DNA from: a bacterium
GTDB taxonomy: Bacteria > Thermosulfidibacterota > Thermosulfidibacteria > Thermosulfidibacterales > Thermosulfidibacteraceae
Length of the DNA: 8,546 nt
Direction: 5' to 3'
NCBI GenBank assembly: GCA_027037155.1
Contig: JALWBK010000174.1
Location: forward strand, 1-8,546
A program made the translations under genes and the position numbers. Below, piece by piece: positions 1-5,614 of the stretch (position 1 is its first letter; every line of letters starts with the position of its first letter). The notes under the pieces are model-generated. The model did no database searches and was not told the origin of the DNA. It saw only the letters and a list, made by a program, of their open reading frames with translations.

Positions 1-277
1 GAGGTACAGTGGCACTGATGTTGGGGAGCTTTATTATGTTGGAGCCAGGTTCATTAACGAGTCTGCCGAGCTCGGCAAGATCATCGGGTACCCTCTGATC
101 CTCTTTTAAGTAGTCAGGGAAGGCAGCTAAGATTCTTCCCGCCACAGAGATATCCTTCACCTCAACCTTCAGACCCGCCTGCTTCACAAACTGCCTCACT
201 ATGGGCAGCAGCGAAAAGCTGGCAAGATACGGTGCTTCATCGGTTTTCGTCCAGATAATAGTATCCTTCTCAGCCAT
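1..277 (-). CDS. icd: NADP-dependent isocitrate dehydrogenase, monomeric type (N-terminal 92 residues, cut by window edge)
   Basis: This would be the monomeric (about 740-residue) class of isocitrate dehydrogenase, which oxidatively decarboxylates isocitrate to 2-oxoglutarate with NADP in the cytoplasm. I recognise it from family-typical strings in the visible part: [10 protein letters not shown] near residue 7, SLLPIV near 22, [13 protein letters not shown] near 42 and [10 protein letters not shown] near 83. The last of these is the conserved stretch that contributes isocitrate/metal-site residues in this family. The rest of the gene, including the NADP site, lies left of base 1. The ATG at 277 is preceded by a strong GGGAGGAG ribosome site (about 281-288). 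It is transcribed away from the tRNA gene to its right. A TTGACA lies upstream (344-349), but I find no properly spaced -10 box. The family call is secure; the lack of frameshifts beyond the edge cannot be tested. Confidence 0.9.
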   Translation of the reverse strand, partial: MAEKDTIIWTKTDEAPYLASFSLLPIVRQFVKQAGLKVEVKDISVAGRILAAFPDYLKEDQRVPDDLAELGRLVNEPGSNIIKLPNISATVP

Positions 278-372
278 CCTCTCCTCCCGCTAAGTGTTTG
301 TGATGTTTTTCTTAAAAGCCTCTTTATTATCAAACTTGTCCGTTGTCAACATATAAAATTGGCTGCCACCCC

Positions 373-401
373 TTGACATGCGCCCTTTCCTTTCCTATAT
401 T
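373..401 (+). promoter_or_regulatory. Sigma70-type promoter of the initiator tRNA
   Basis: A perfect -35 box TTGACA (373-378) is followed after exactly 17 bases by TATATT (396-401), a 5 of 6 match to the -10 consensus. Transcription should start near 407-409, giving a leader of only about 7 bases before the tRNA begins at 415. The near-consensus design fits a stable-RNA gene. Confidence 0.85.
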
Positions 402-414
402 CTCAAGCCGGTGA

Positions 415-491
<77 letters not shown>

Positions 492-496
492 AGTTT

Positions 497-772
497 TTAT
501 CCTTCAAACTCCTGGAAGATGTAGTACTTTTCGGGACCAATTTGGAAGACCAGTCTCTTTTCAGTCTCCTCCACTAACTTTCCGAAGATTTGCCTTCTGG
601 CTTCAAAATCAAAGAAGTTTATTACGTGGGTTGGTGTTACCTCCATGGGAGGGATCTTGCTTTTCTCTTCCTCTGTAAGAGGCCTTAAAGATAGATGTGT
701 GCATCTTCCCGGCTTTTCCCAATCACCCACCTTGAGAATGAGCCAGTAGTACTTGTTGGGAGAGATGTTCAT
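497..772 (-). CDS. Hypothetical protein, 91 residues
   Basis: I do not recognise a family. The product is a small soluble-looking protein with no signal peptide or membrane segment. It opens MNISPNKYYWLILKVG, has a Pro/Thr-rich middle (KIPPMEVTPTHVINFF) and alternates aromatic and charged residues towards the C-terminus (LVFQIGPEKYYIFQEFEG), which suggests a small beta-rich fold. The start at 772 is chosen because AAAGGAGGAGG, close to a perfect ribosome site, ends 4 bases before it. A longer reading back to 916 would run through this site and into the divergent TetR gene. A TACAAT box (825-830, minus strand) could be its -10, but no clear -35 accompanies it. The gene ends 5 bases from the convergent tRNA with no hairpin terminator between them. 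Confidence 0.75.
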   Translation of the reverse strand: MNISPNKYYWLILKVGDWEKPGRCTHLSLRPLTEEEKSKIPPMEVTPTHVINFFDFEARRQIFGKLVEETEKRLVFQIGPEKYYIFQEFEG

Positions 773-880
773 AAGACCTCCTCCTTTGAAGCAGTTTTTC
801 CTTTTTTGCCACAGCCTGTGTTGAATTGTAAAGATGTTTGCATTATGTAGGGATTTAACCAAACGGTTGGATAGTTCATA
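773..880. promoter_or_regulatory. Divergent control region between the hypothetical gene and the TetR operon
   Basis: This 108-base gap must hold promoters for both directions. For the plus strand, TTGAAT (821-826) is a fair -35, but the matching -10 position (TATGTA, 844-849) is poor. For the minus strand, TACAAT (825-830) is a good -10 without a recognisable -35. The two candidates overlap, so initiation in one direction could hinder the other. An inverted repeat (857-870) lies just upstream of the TetR start. The promoter assignments are weak. Confidence 0.4.
857..870. promoter_or_regulatory. Possible TetR-family operator (short inverted repeat)
   Basis: AACCAAACGGTTGG contains two nested inverted repeats: AACC-aaac-GGTT and CCAA-acgg-TTGG. 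It lies 10 bases before the TetR start codon, where binding would block transcription or elongation of the regulator's own operon. TetR proteins usually autorepress through such dyads next to their gene, but their sites are normally longer than this, so this is suggestive only. Confidence 0.3.
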
Positions 881-1489
881 ATGGGTGCTAAAACGAAAGA
901 GCGGATTCTTCTGCAAGCAAGGCGACTGTTTTCTAAAAATGGGTTTTATGCAACCAAGGTGGAGGATATAAGCAGGGCGGCTAAGGTGAACAAGGCCACT
1001 ATTTACTACTACTTTGACGACAAAAGATCCCTGTATGAGGAGGTGATATACAGGGAGTTATCTGTTGTTGCGCCGAAGGTGGTGCAGTTAGCCAGTGCAG
1101 ATACCAGCCTTGAGAGCTTTGTGAACAGTTTGATTGATGTCTATTTTGACTTTCTCTTCTCGGACGTTAGCACCTTTAAGCTTCTTTTGAGGGAGATATG
1201 TGATGGTGGGGTGTATCTAAAGCGTGCACTTTTGAGACTGAAGGAAGAATACGCCTTTTTCAAGATGGGAGGGGTTGCCCGTCGTCTTGAGGAGATGGGG
1301 GTGAGGAAGAGGTGTGGTCTTGAGGGATTAGATTTCTGGATCGGTGTAATGGGGCTGGTTACTATACACTTTTTGTCCGAGCCTTTCGTGGAGGTTATTT
1401 ACGGGCGGAAGGTGGATAAGAGCTATCTAAATGAGAAGAAAGAGATTGTGAAGGAGATAGTGGGGAAGATACTGAGATGCGGTGGTTAA
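881..1489 (+). CDS. TetR/AcrR-family transcriptional regulator
   Basis: At 202 residues it is the usual length for a TetR repressor. The N-terminal DNA-binding domain (about residues 5-55) is typical: [18 protein letters not shown], then the helix-turn-helix around [19 protein letters not shown], then DKRSLYEEV. The rest is a variable all-helical ligand and dimerisation domain that gives no hint of the ligand. It overlaps the downstream TolC gene by 13 bases, so the three efflux genes are very likely one transcript and the protein probably represses its own operon. The start is set by the family-typical N-terminus. There is no good ribosome site before it (only GGTTGGA about 9 bases upstream), which would fit low expression. 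Confidence 0.9.
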   Translation: MGAKTKERILLQARRLFSKNGFYATKVEDISRAAKVNKATIYYYFDDKRSLYEEVIYRELSVVAPKVVQLASADTSLESFVNSLIDVYFDFLFSDVSTFKLLLREICDGGVYLKRALLRLKEEYAFFKMGGVARRLEEMGVRKRCGLEGLDFWIGVMGLVTIHFLSEPFVEVIYGRKVDKSYLNEKKEIVKEIVGKILRCGG

Positions 1490-2811
1490 CTGTTTTCTTG
1501 AGTTTTATTTTGGTTTCTGCAGCTTTTGCCCAAGAGCTGACTCTTGAAAAAGCTGTGGAGATAGCCCTAAAGCGCAATCCCAGCTATAAAATAAGCCTTC
1601 TTTCGGTTAGGTCTGCTAAGGAGATGGAGAGAGTTGCTTTTTCTAAGAAGCTTTTCACCGTGGACTTTTCCTACTCCTACACACGGTTGAACGAGGAGCA
1701 GCAGGTGAATGTAGAGCCCGTTGAGATTCCCCCGTTGTTTCCAGGGGCTTCGCCTATGGTGATAAAGCCTCACGATATAGTCATTTCACGCCAGAATGTT
1801 TACGAGTACAAGTTCACCTTCTTTCAGCCCATCTTCACCGGTGGAAAGATCAGTATGGCCCATGAGATTGCGAAGCTGGGCGTTGATGTTGAGATGTTGA
1901 AGGAGAAAGAGGCGAGGCTTGATTTGGTGTTTGAGGTGAAGAGGGCCTACTTAAATGCTTTGAAGGCGAAGAAGTTCCTCTCTGTGGCCAAAGAGACCGT
2001 GAAGCTTCTTAAAGCACATTACAGGGATGCCCTTGAGTTTTACAAGCAGGGGATTACACCCAAGGTGGATCTTTTGAGAACAGAGGTTGCGCTTTCCCGG
2101 GCAAAGCAGAGGCTTACCGATGCTGAGGCGGCTTACAAGCTTGCCCTTTCCGCCCTTGCCGTTTTGCTGAGGGATAAAGTTGATGCATCTTATGAGCTGC
2201 ATGATGTGGAAGTGAAGCCTTCTTTGGAGCTTTCCTTTGATGACTGTTTGAGGATCGCTTTCAGTAACAGGCCTGTGATTAAGGCTGTTGCTAAACAGGT
2301 TGAAGTAGCAAGAAGATACGTGAAGTTGGAGCAGTCCGATTACTACCCGCAGATTGGCCTTGCTGGGGAGTATTCCAAACATGGGAATAACCCCGATTGT
2401 GATGGCGATGGCCTTACCGATGCGGAAAGATGGGCAATCTCTTTACAGTTGAAGTGGAACCTTTTCGCTTGGGGGAAGACCAGACACAGTGTGGAGAGGG
2501 CAAGGATAGAGGAGCTTAAGGCCTTGGAGCAGTTGAAGGCGGTGAAGGACAAGGTGGCTTTGGAGGTGAGGGAGGCTTATCTTAAGCTCATTTCGGCCAG
2601 GGATAAGCTGATGGTGGCTGAGAAGGAGGTGGCTCAGGCTAAAGAGAACTACAGGGATACCAGGGAGCGCTATAAGGAGCAGATTGATACCTCAACAGAC
2701 GTGATAGATGCCCAGGTCTTTCTCTCCAATGCAGAGACAAGGTACTATGAGGCCCTTTACGATTACAACATTGCCTATGCGAGGCTGGTGAGGGTGATGG
2801 GCCGTGAGTAG
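1477..2811 (+). CDS. TolC-family outer-membrane efflux channel
   Basis: This is a 444-residue outer-membrane factor that would trimerise into a beta-barrel with a long periplasmic alpha-tunnel, the exit duct of tripartite efflux pumps. A signal peptide (about residues 1-18, ending AAFA before QE) precedes two repeated outer-membrane efflux domains (about 22-230 and 250-440). The first opens [16 protein letters not shown]; the second opens [16 protein letters not shown]. Barrel-strand sequences ([26 protein letters not shown]) are each followed by long coiled-coil helices. The predicted second surface loop carries an acidic motif [11 protein letters not shown] (residues 307-317) resembling a calcium-binding loop. 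The ATG at 1477 lies inside the TetR gene, with GGGGAAG 8 bases upstream. The stop overlaps the adaptor gene start by 8 bases. Substrate unknown. Confidence 0.92.
   Translation: MRWLTVFLSFILVSAAFAQELTLEKAVEIALKRNPSYKISLLSVRSAKEMERVAFSKKLFTVDFSYSYTRLNEEQQVNVEPVEIPPLFPGASPMVIKPHDIVISRQNVYEYKFTFFQPIFTGGKISMAHEIAKLGVDVEMLKEKEARLDLVFEVKRAYLNALKAKKFLSVAKETVKLLKAHYRDALEFYKQGITPKVDLLRTEVALSRAKQRLTDAEAAYKLALSALAVLLRDKVDASYELHDVEVKPSLELSFDDCLRIAFSNRPVIKAVAKQVEVARRYVKLEQSDYYPQIGLAGEYSKHGNNPDCDGDGLTDAERWAISLQLKWNLFAWGKTRHSVERARIEELKALEQLKAVKDKVALEVREAYLKLISARDKLMVAEKEVAQAKENYRDTRERYKEQIDTSTDVIDAQVFLSNAETRYYEALYDYNIAYARLVRVMGRE
2395..2427 (+). other. Calcium-loop-like acidic motif inside the TolC-family gene
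   Basis: These 11 codons read [11 protein letters not shown], the DxDxDGxxDxxE spacing of EF-hand/dockerin/thrombospondin-type-3 calcium loops. By alignment with TolC architecture, they fall between the two barrel strands of the second repeat, where the chain is exposed at the cell surface. Calcium binding is inferred from the pattern alone. Confidence 0.45.
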
Positions 2812-3892
2812 GCTCCGAGGCAGTAGGTTGTTCTTTGCTGTTGTCGTTTTAATGGCGGGAACTTACGGGGTGGTACGTTTTGCTTTGTGGCTCTACTACC
2901 GGTACACCCACGCTGTTACGGAAGACGCCTTTGTGGAGGCGGACATAGTCAACGTCTCCCCATTGGTTCCTGGGCATATAAAGGAGATTTTGGTGGACGA
3001 ATCCCAGCGTATTAGAAAGGGGCAACTTCTTTTTGTGCTTGATGATAAGGACTACGCGGCCCGAGTAGCCCTTGCTAAGGCCCAGGTGAGATCGGCAAAG
3101 AGTAGGCTGAAGGTGCTTAGGGAGAAGCTGAAACAGGCAGAGTATGCCTATGCCCTTGCCAAAAGACTGTACGAAGAAGGTGTGAGGGCTGCTGAGCTTG
3201 ATCTAAAACAGGTACAGGCCCAGTTTGAGAGGGTGGTAAGGGACTTTAAGAGGTTTACTACTCTGTACAAAAAGAGGGTTGTGGGGCGGTACAAGTACGA
3301 CAGAATAGTGGAGGAGTTCAAGAGGGTGAAAAGCTTGGTTGGTGTGAAAAGGGCTCAGCTTGCTATGGCTGAGGCGAAGAAGATGGAGGTGAGGATCCGA
3401 AGGCAGCAGGTTGAGGAGCTTAAAAAGGAAATAGAGGTTGCTGAAAGAGAGCTTGAGAGGGCTAAGAGGGCTTTGAAGGTGGCTTTGGTCAATTTAGAGC
3501 ACACCCGTGTTCGTTCTCCCATAGACGGGGTGGTAGCCAAGAGGTACCTTCAGGAGGGGGACTTCGCTGCCGCAGGTTATCCGGTGCTTGCAGTTTACGA
3601 TACGTCTAAAATTTACGTGCTTGCCAACCTTGAGGAGACCCGCTTTGAGGGAGTGAGGGTGGGCAATGAGGTGGACATCAGAGTGGATGCGTATCCTGGA
3701 AAAGTCTTTAAGGGCAGGGTGATGAGGATCCTTCCTGCCTCAGCGGCGAAGTTTGCATTGATTCCCCGTGATGTTACCGCAGGTGAGTTCACCAAGGTGG
3801 TTCAAAGGATTCCCATAAAGATAGCACTGGACGATGAGGCCAAAGAGGTTTTGATCCCTGGCATGTCGGTGGAAGTCGGAATCAAGAGGTGA
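2804..3892 (+). CDS. EmrA/HlyD-family membrane-fusion (periplasmic adaptor) protein
   Basis: This 362-residue adaptor would link an inner-membrane pump to the TolC-family channel. In order: a short cytoplasmic N-terminus, one membrane anchor (about residues 9-31), the [20 protein letters not shown] start of the lipoyl/beta-barrel region typical of EmrA, the first lipoyl half (about 50-83), an unusually Arg/Lys/Glu-rich helical hairpin (about 85-230), the second lipoyl half ([18 protein letters not shown]) and a beta-barrel (about 265-315). A C-terminal [16 protein letters not shown] follows, the EmrA signature that usually goes with an MFS EmrB partner. The start is GTG at 2804, overlapping the TolC stop by 8 bases, so translation is probably coupled. 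No EmrB or other pump follows: a hairpin terminator covers the stop codon and the next genes converge. Confidence 0.9.
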   Translation: MSRLRGSRLFFAVVVLMAGTYGVVRFALWLYYRYTHAVTEDAFVEADIVNVSPLVPGHIKEILVDESQRIRKGQLLFVLDDKDYAARVALAKAQVRSAKSRLKVLREKLKQAEYAYALAKRLYEEGVRAAELDLKQVQAQFERVVRDFKRFTTLYKKRVVGRYKYDRIVEEFKRVKSLVGVKRAQLAMAEAKKMEVRIRRQQVEELKKEIEVAERELERAKRALKVALVNLEHTRVRSPIDGVVAKRYLQEGDFAAAGYPVLAVYDTSKIYVLANLEETRFEGVRVGNEVDIRVDAYPGKVFKGRVMRILPASAAKFALIPRDVTAGEFTKVVQRIPIKIALDDEAKEVLIPGMSVEVGIKR

Positions 3893-4412
3893 TGTTTTCA
3901 CCTTCTTTTATCTGGTAATCTTGGCGGGATAGCCACTTTTCAAGCAGGATTGAGCTCAAGATGATCAGGGGCAGAGAGACCACGAGTCTTATAATGGAAA
4001 ATTTAATGCCCAGAAACGTTGCTTCAAAGACAGTCATGGGGATTCTGCACACCGCCGATGTCCCCAAGTAGGTGAATATCACGCTCAGCCTTGCCCCCTT
4101 GCGGTACAGGGAGTACGCCATAGGAAAGGCAACGTAAAGTCCCCCCACCGTTGTGCTGGCAAGAAGCACAGCCCATAGGTAGCCTTTATATCCAGACCTT
4201 TCTCCTAAATGTTGCTCAATAGTTTCTTTCTTTACCCACACCTCAAATAGCCCTATGAGGATAAAGGCAAAGGGTAGCAGTTTCAGCATTTCTAATGAGA
4301 AGTAGACAAAGTTATGTGCAATCTGCTTTCCTTGTTCAAAACCGAAAAGGTACGAAAAAAGCAGAAACGCAAAAAACAGTGGGGTAAGGGCTTTTTTGAC
4401 GTTCTCTTTCAT
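3882..4412 (-). CDS. COG0701/DUF318-type permease, C-terminal half (second of two half-genes)
   Basis: This 176-residue integral membrane protein has about five predicted helices (residues about 9-25, 40-60, 78-102, 107-126, 138-157). Its motifs [30 protein letters not shown] and [18 protein letters not shown] resemble the second half of the COG0701 permease family (full length roughly 300-350 residues). That family includes ArsP, an exporter of trivalent organoarsenicals, but many members have no known substrate. The ATG at 4412 follows the TAA of the first half directly and in the same frame. A GGTGAGG ribosome site 8 bases before the ATG supports independent translation. The two halves align with each other without gaps over about 70 residues. 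The positive N-terminus (MKENVKK) predicts N-in. Its last 11 bases overlap the end of the convergent adaptor gene. Substrate unknown. Confidence 0.75.
   Translation of the reverse strand: MKENVKKALTPLFFAFLLFSYLFGFEQGKQIAHNFVYFSLEMLKLLPFAFILIGLFEVWVKKETIEQHLGERSGYKGYLWAVLLASTTVGGLYVAFPMAYSLYRKGARLSVIFTYLGTSAVCRIPMTVFEATFLGIKFSIIRLVVSLPLIILSSILLEKWLSRQDYQIKEGENITS
3887..3909 (+). terminator. Rho-independent terminator of the efflux operon
   Basis: AGGTGA (3887-3892) pairs perfectly with TCACCT (3898-3903) around a 5-base loop TGTTT, followed by TCTTTTA. The stem is short (6 bp, extendable by one G:U pair) but well placed. It contains the adaptor gene's TGA stop, and it lies within the last codons of the convergent permease half-gene. 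On the minus strand the hairpin lacks a T-run, so it should act mainly on the plus-strand operon. Confidence 0.6.
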
Positions 4413-4895
4413 TTAGAATACCTCACCAAAGCATATACCTATGGCCAGGGCTACTATGAGGGCTATCAAAAGGCTCAACAGGTTGCGCACTACGGTGACC
4501 TTTGTTCCTAAATACGCCTTCTCCACTGGATAGGTGAGCACTCCAACCATCATGAGAGTGGTAGAAAAGGCTGCAAGTACCATGTACGGTACCCCCTTCT
4601 TGAGGAGTATGCCGCACAAAGGGAAGGCTATGAAGCCAGGCATAAAAGTGATGGAGCCTATTAGAGCGGCTATGACTGTGCCGATAAACTTTCCCTGCCC
4701 TTTAAGATAGGCCATTATAACCCTGTCGGGTAGAAGATACAGTGCGATGGAGACCAAAATCAGCATGGTGATGAAGGCGGGAAGTATGCATGTGAATCTT
4801 TTAAAAGCTATTTTCAGGGCTTGATGAGTTTTCTTTCTGTCTTTGGCAAAAGAGACTAACAATGCCAGCAGGGTGATAATCCAAAGAACCTTCAA
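4413..4895 (-). CDS. COG0701/DUF318-type permease, N-terminal half (first of two half-genes)
   Basis: This 160-residue membrane protein has about five predicted helices (residues about 3-17, 34-55, 70-95, 102-120, 134-157). The motifs SITFMPGFIAFPLCG, LLKKGVPYMV and EKAYLGTKVTVVRNLLSL match the permease family of the following gene. A strongly basic loop (KDRKKTHQALKIAFKR, about 18-33) after helix 1 predicts N-out, opposite to the second half. Such opposite orientation is expected of inverted-repeat transporters. The start is TTG at 4895, supported by TGGAG with a 7-base gap. No ATG lies between it and the in-frame TAA upstream. Its TAA stop abuts the ATG of the second half in the same frame; reading through would give 337 residues, about the normal full-length size. 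It begins 22 bases after the GDT1-like gene, in the same operon. Confidence 0.75.
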   Translation of the reverse strand: MKVLWIITLLALLVSFAKDRKKTHQALKIAFKRFTCILPAFITMLILVSIALYLLPDRVIMAYLKGQGKFIGTVIAALIGSITFMPGFIAFPLCGILLKKGVPYMVLAAFSTTLMMVGVLTYPVEKAYLGTKVTVVRNLLSLLIALIVALAIGICFGEVF

Positions 4896-4897
4896 TT

Positions 4898-4920
4898 TGA
4901 TGCTCCAGCTTTAAGCATCA
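4898..4920 (-). promoter_or_regulatory. Stem-loop over the permease ribosome-binding site
   Basis: On the minus-strand RNA, UGAUGCU and AGCAUCA form a perfect 7-bp stem with a 9-base loop. The 5' arm begins with the UGA stop codon of the GDT1-like gene. The permease ribosome site GGAG sits half in the loop and half in the 3' arm, two bases from the end of the stem before the UUG start. A ribosome finishing the upstream gene would open the stem, so this looks like translational coupling. The lack of a U-run argues against a terminator. Confidence 0.45.
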
Positions 4921-5187
4921 GCTTTTTATGATGATGTACAGTCCTATAGCTACAAAAGCAACACCGGAGCATACCTTGATAAGCCTTTCTGGTAGGTGGT
5001 TGGCAAGTTGCTCTCCTAAAAGGGCGGCTATAAGAGTGGATGCAATGAGGGCTAAAGAGGCTCCTATAAATACCTCCCAAAATTTACGGGTGCTTGATGC
5101 ACCAGAGAGCACGGCAAGCTGGGTTTTATCTCCTAACTCTGCGAGAAAGATAACCACGAAAGTTGTGACAACAAGTTTCCAATCCAT
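4918..5187 (-). CDS. UPF0016/GDT1-family cation transporter, single-motif half protein
   Basis: This 89-residue membrane protein carries the family hallmark E-x-G-D-K-T ([12 protein letters not shown]17 to T22) in its first helix. Two more helices follow (about 40-59 and 70-87, [16 protein letters not shown]). GDT1/TMEM165/MneA proteins exchange Mn2+ or Ca2+ for protons across membranes. Full-length members contain two copies of the motif, whereas bacteria often encode about 90-residue single-motif units that must pair. No second unit lies next door, so a homodimer is the simplest reading. There is no ribosome site before the ATG at 5187; a possible -10 lies 8 bases upstream, suggesting a leaderless mRNA. 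It is the first gene of the minus-strand operon leading into the two permease halves. Confidence 0.85.
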   Translation of the reverse strand: MDWKLVVTTFVVIFLAELGDKTQLAVLSGASSTRKFWEVFIGASLALIASTLIAALLGEQLANHLPERLIKVCSGVAFVAIGLYIIIKS

Positions 5188-5195
5188 GTAATGCT

Positions 5196-5223
5196 ATTTA
5201 AATGTGCTCAGTTGCTTTTTCAA
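5196..5223 (-). promoter_or_regulatory. Promoter of the GDT1-permease operon (leaderless type)
   Basis: Reading the minus strand, TTGAAA (5223-5218, 5 of 6 to consensus) is followed after 16 bases by TTAAAT (5201-5196, 4 of 6). The -10 ends 8 bases before the ATG at 5187, so transcription would start at or just before the start codon. This agrees with the absence of a ribosome-binding site there. Confidence 0.5.
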
Positions 5224-5241
5224 CTCCCGCTGGGGTATAAT
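5212..5241 (+). promoter_or_regulatory. Promoter of the homocysteine-biosynthesis operon (leaderless type)
   Basis: A perfect TATAAT (5236-5241) lies 18 bases after a weak TTGCTT (5212-5217). The -35 boxes of this and the opposite promoter abut inside the inverted repeat GTTGCTTTTTCAAC (5211-5224). The -10 ends 8 bases before the ATG at 5250, so the mRNA should begin at or within a base or two of the start codon. Confidence 0.6.
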
Positions 5242-5249
5242 TAAAGAAG

Positions 5250-5612
5250 ATGGAGAGAGCGGTTCCTTCCGGTAAATTTGAGATTAGGCAGAAGAAGGAT
5301 CGTATTTTCTTTTATCCCGATAGTGTCTTGAGGGAGAAGGGCATCTATTTTGTGGCCGAGAAGAAACGAGACAATTCGTATCTTGTACATGATGATGGGA
5401 CCATTTTTGAAGCCGTTTCTTCTGAAGCAATGGATACAGTGGATGTGGTTAGGGAGATGAGGTTTGGGAGTAGGTCGCATGGTTTTACTTTTAAGGAGGG
5501 TAAGGTTTACACAAAGGTGATGGAAGATCAGATTCCGGCGGTGGTTAGGCGCCTTGAAAGGTTTGCCACTGAGGTTTATCATAAAGCAACCGTTGGTTTA
5601 GGGGGAGATTAA
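5250..5612 (+). CDS. Hypothetical protein, 120 residues
   Basis: I do not recognise the family. The protein is soluble and charged, with no signal peptide or membrane segment. The N-terminal half looks beta-rich (KFEIRQKKDRIFFYPDS, GIYFVAEKKRDNSYLVHDDG) and the C-terminus is an amphipathic helix (DQIPAVVRRLERFATEVYHK). The YLVHDDGTIFEAV stretch loosely recalls small DUF1828-like domains, but I would not assign it. The start at 5250 is the first ATG after a perfect -10 box and has no proper ribosome site, only AAGAAG directly abutting it. It ends 2 bases before the nitroreductase gene and is the first gene of the operon, so it may be a small accessory or regulatory protein for what follows. 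Confidence 0.75.
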   Translation: MERAVPSGKFEIRQKKDRIFFYPDSVLREKGIYFVAEKKRDNSYLVHDDGTIFEAVSSEAMDTVDVVREMRFGSRSHGFTFKEGKVYTKVMEDQIPAVVRRLERFATEVYHKATVGLGGD

Positions 5613-5614
5613 GG

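Noticed and set aside
326..349. Promoter for the isocitrate dehydrogenase gene (TTGACA at 349-344 and GATAAT at 331-326, minus strand)
   Set aside because: The spacer is only 12 bases, too short for a sigma70 promoter, and no better -10 lies at 16-18 bases.
773..916. 48-codon N-terminal extension of the 91-aa minus-strand gene, starting at 916
   Set aside because: It would read through a near-perfect ribosome site placed correctly for the ATG at 772, overlap the start of the divergent TetR gene, and add low-complexity sequence without recognisable features.
1951..2382. 143-codon minus-strand open frame inside the TolC-family gene
   Set aside because: It is antisense to a clear coding region with consistent domain structure; its sequence resembles a random translation rich in Leu, His and Ser.
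4413..4415. The TAA between the permease halves as a simple inactivating nonsense mutation
   Set aside because: The second half has its own ATG and a well-spaced GGTGAGG ribosome site, and neither half shows frame decay. It cannot be excluded without comparison to relatives.
4928..5191. 87-codon plus-strand open frame opposite the GDT1-like gene
   Set aside because: The minus strand carries the ELGDKT motif and membrane helices in the right order; the plus frame is a mirror of it without features.
5241..5582. 113-codon minus-strand open frame opposite the 120-aa gene
   Set aside because: It has a His/Asn/Pro-rich random composition, and its end overlaps the promoter. The plus frame has balanced composition, operon spacing and a perfect -10 box.
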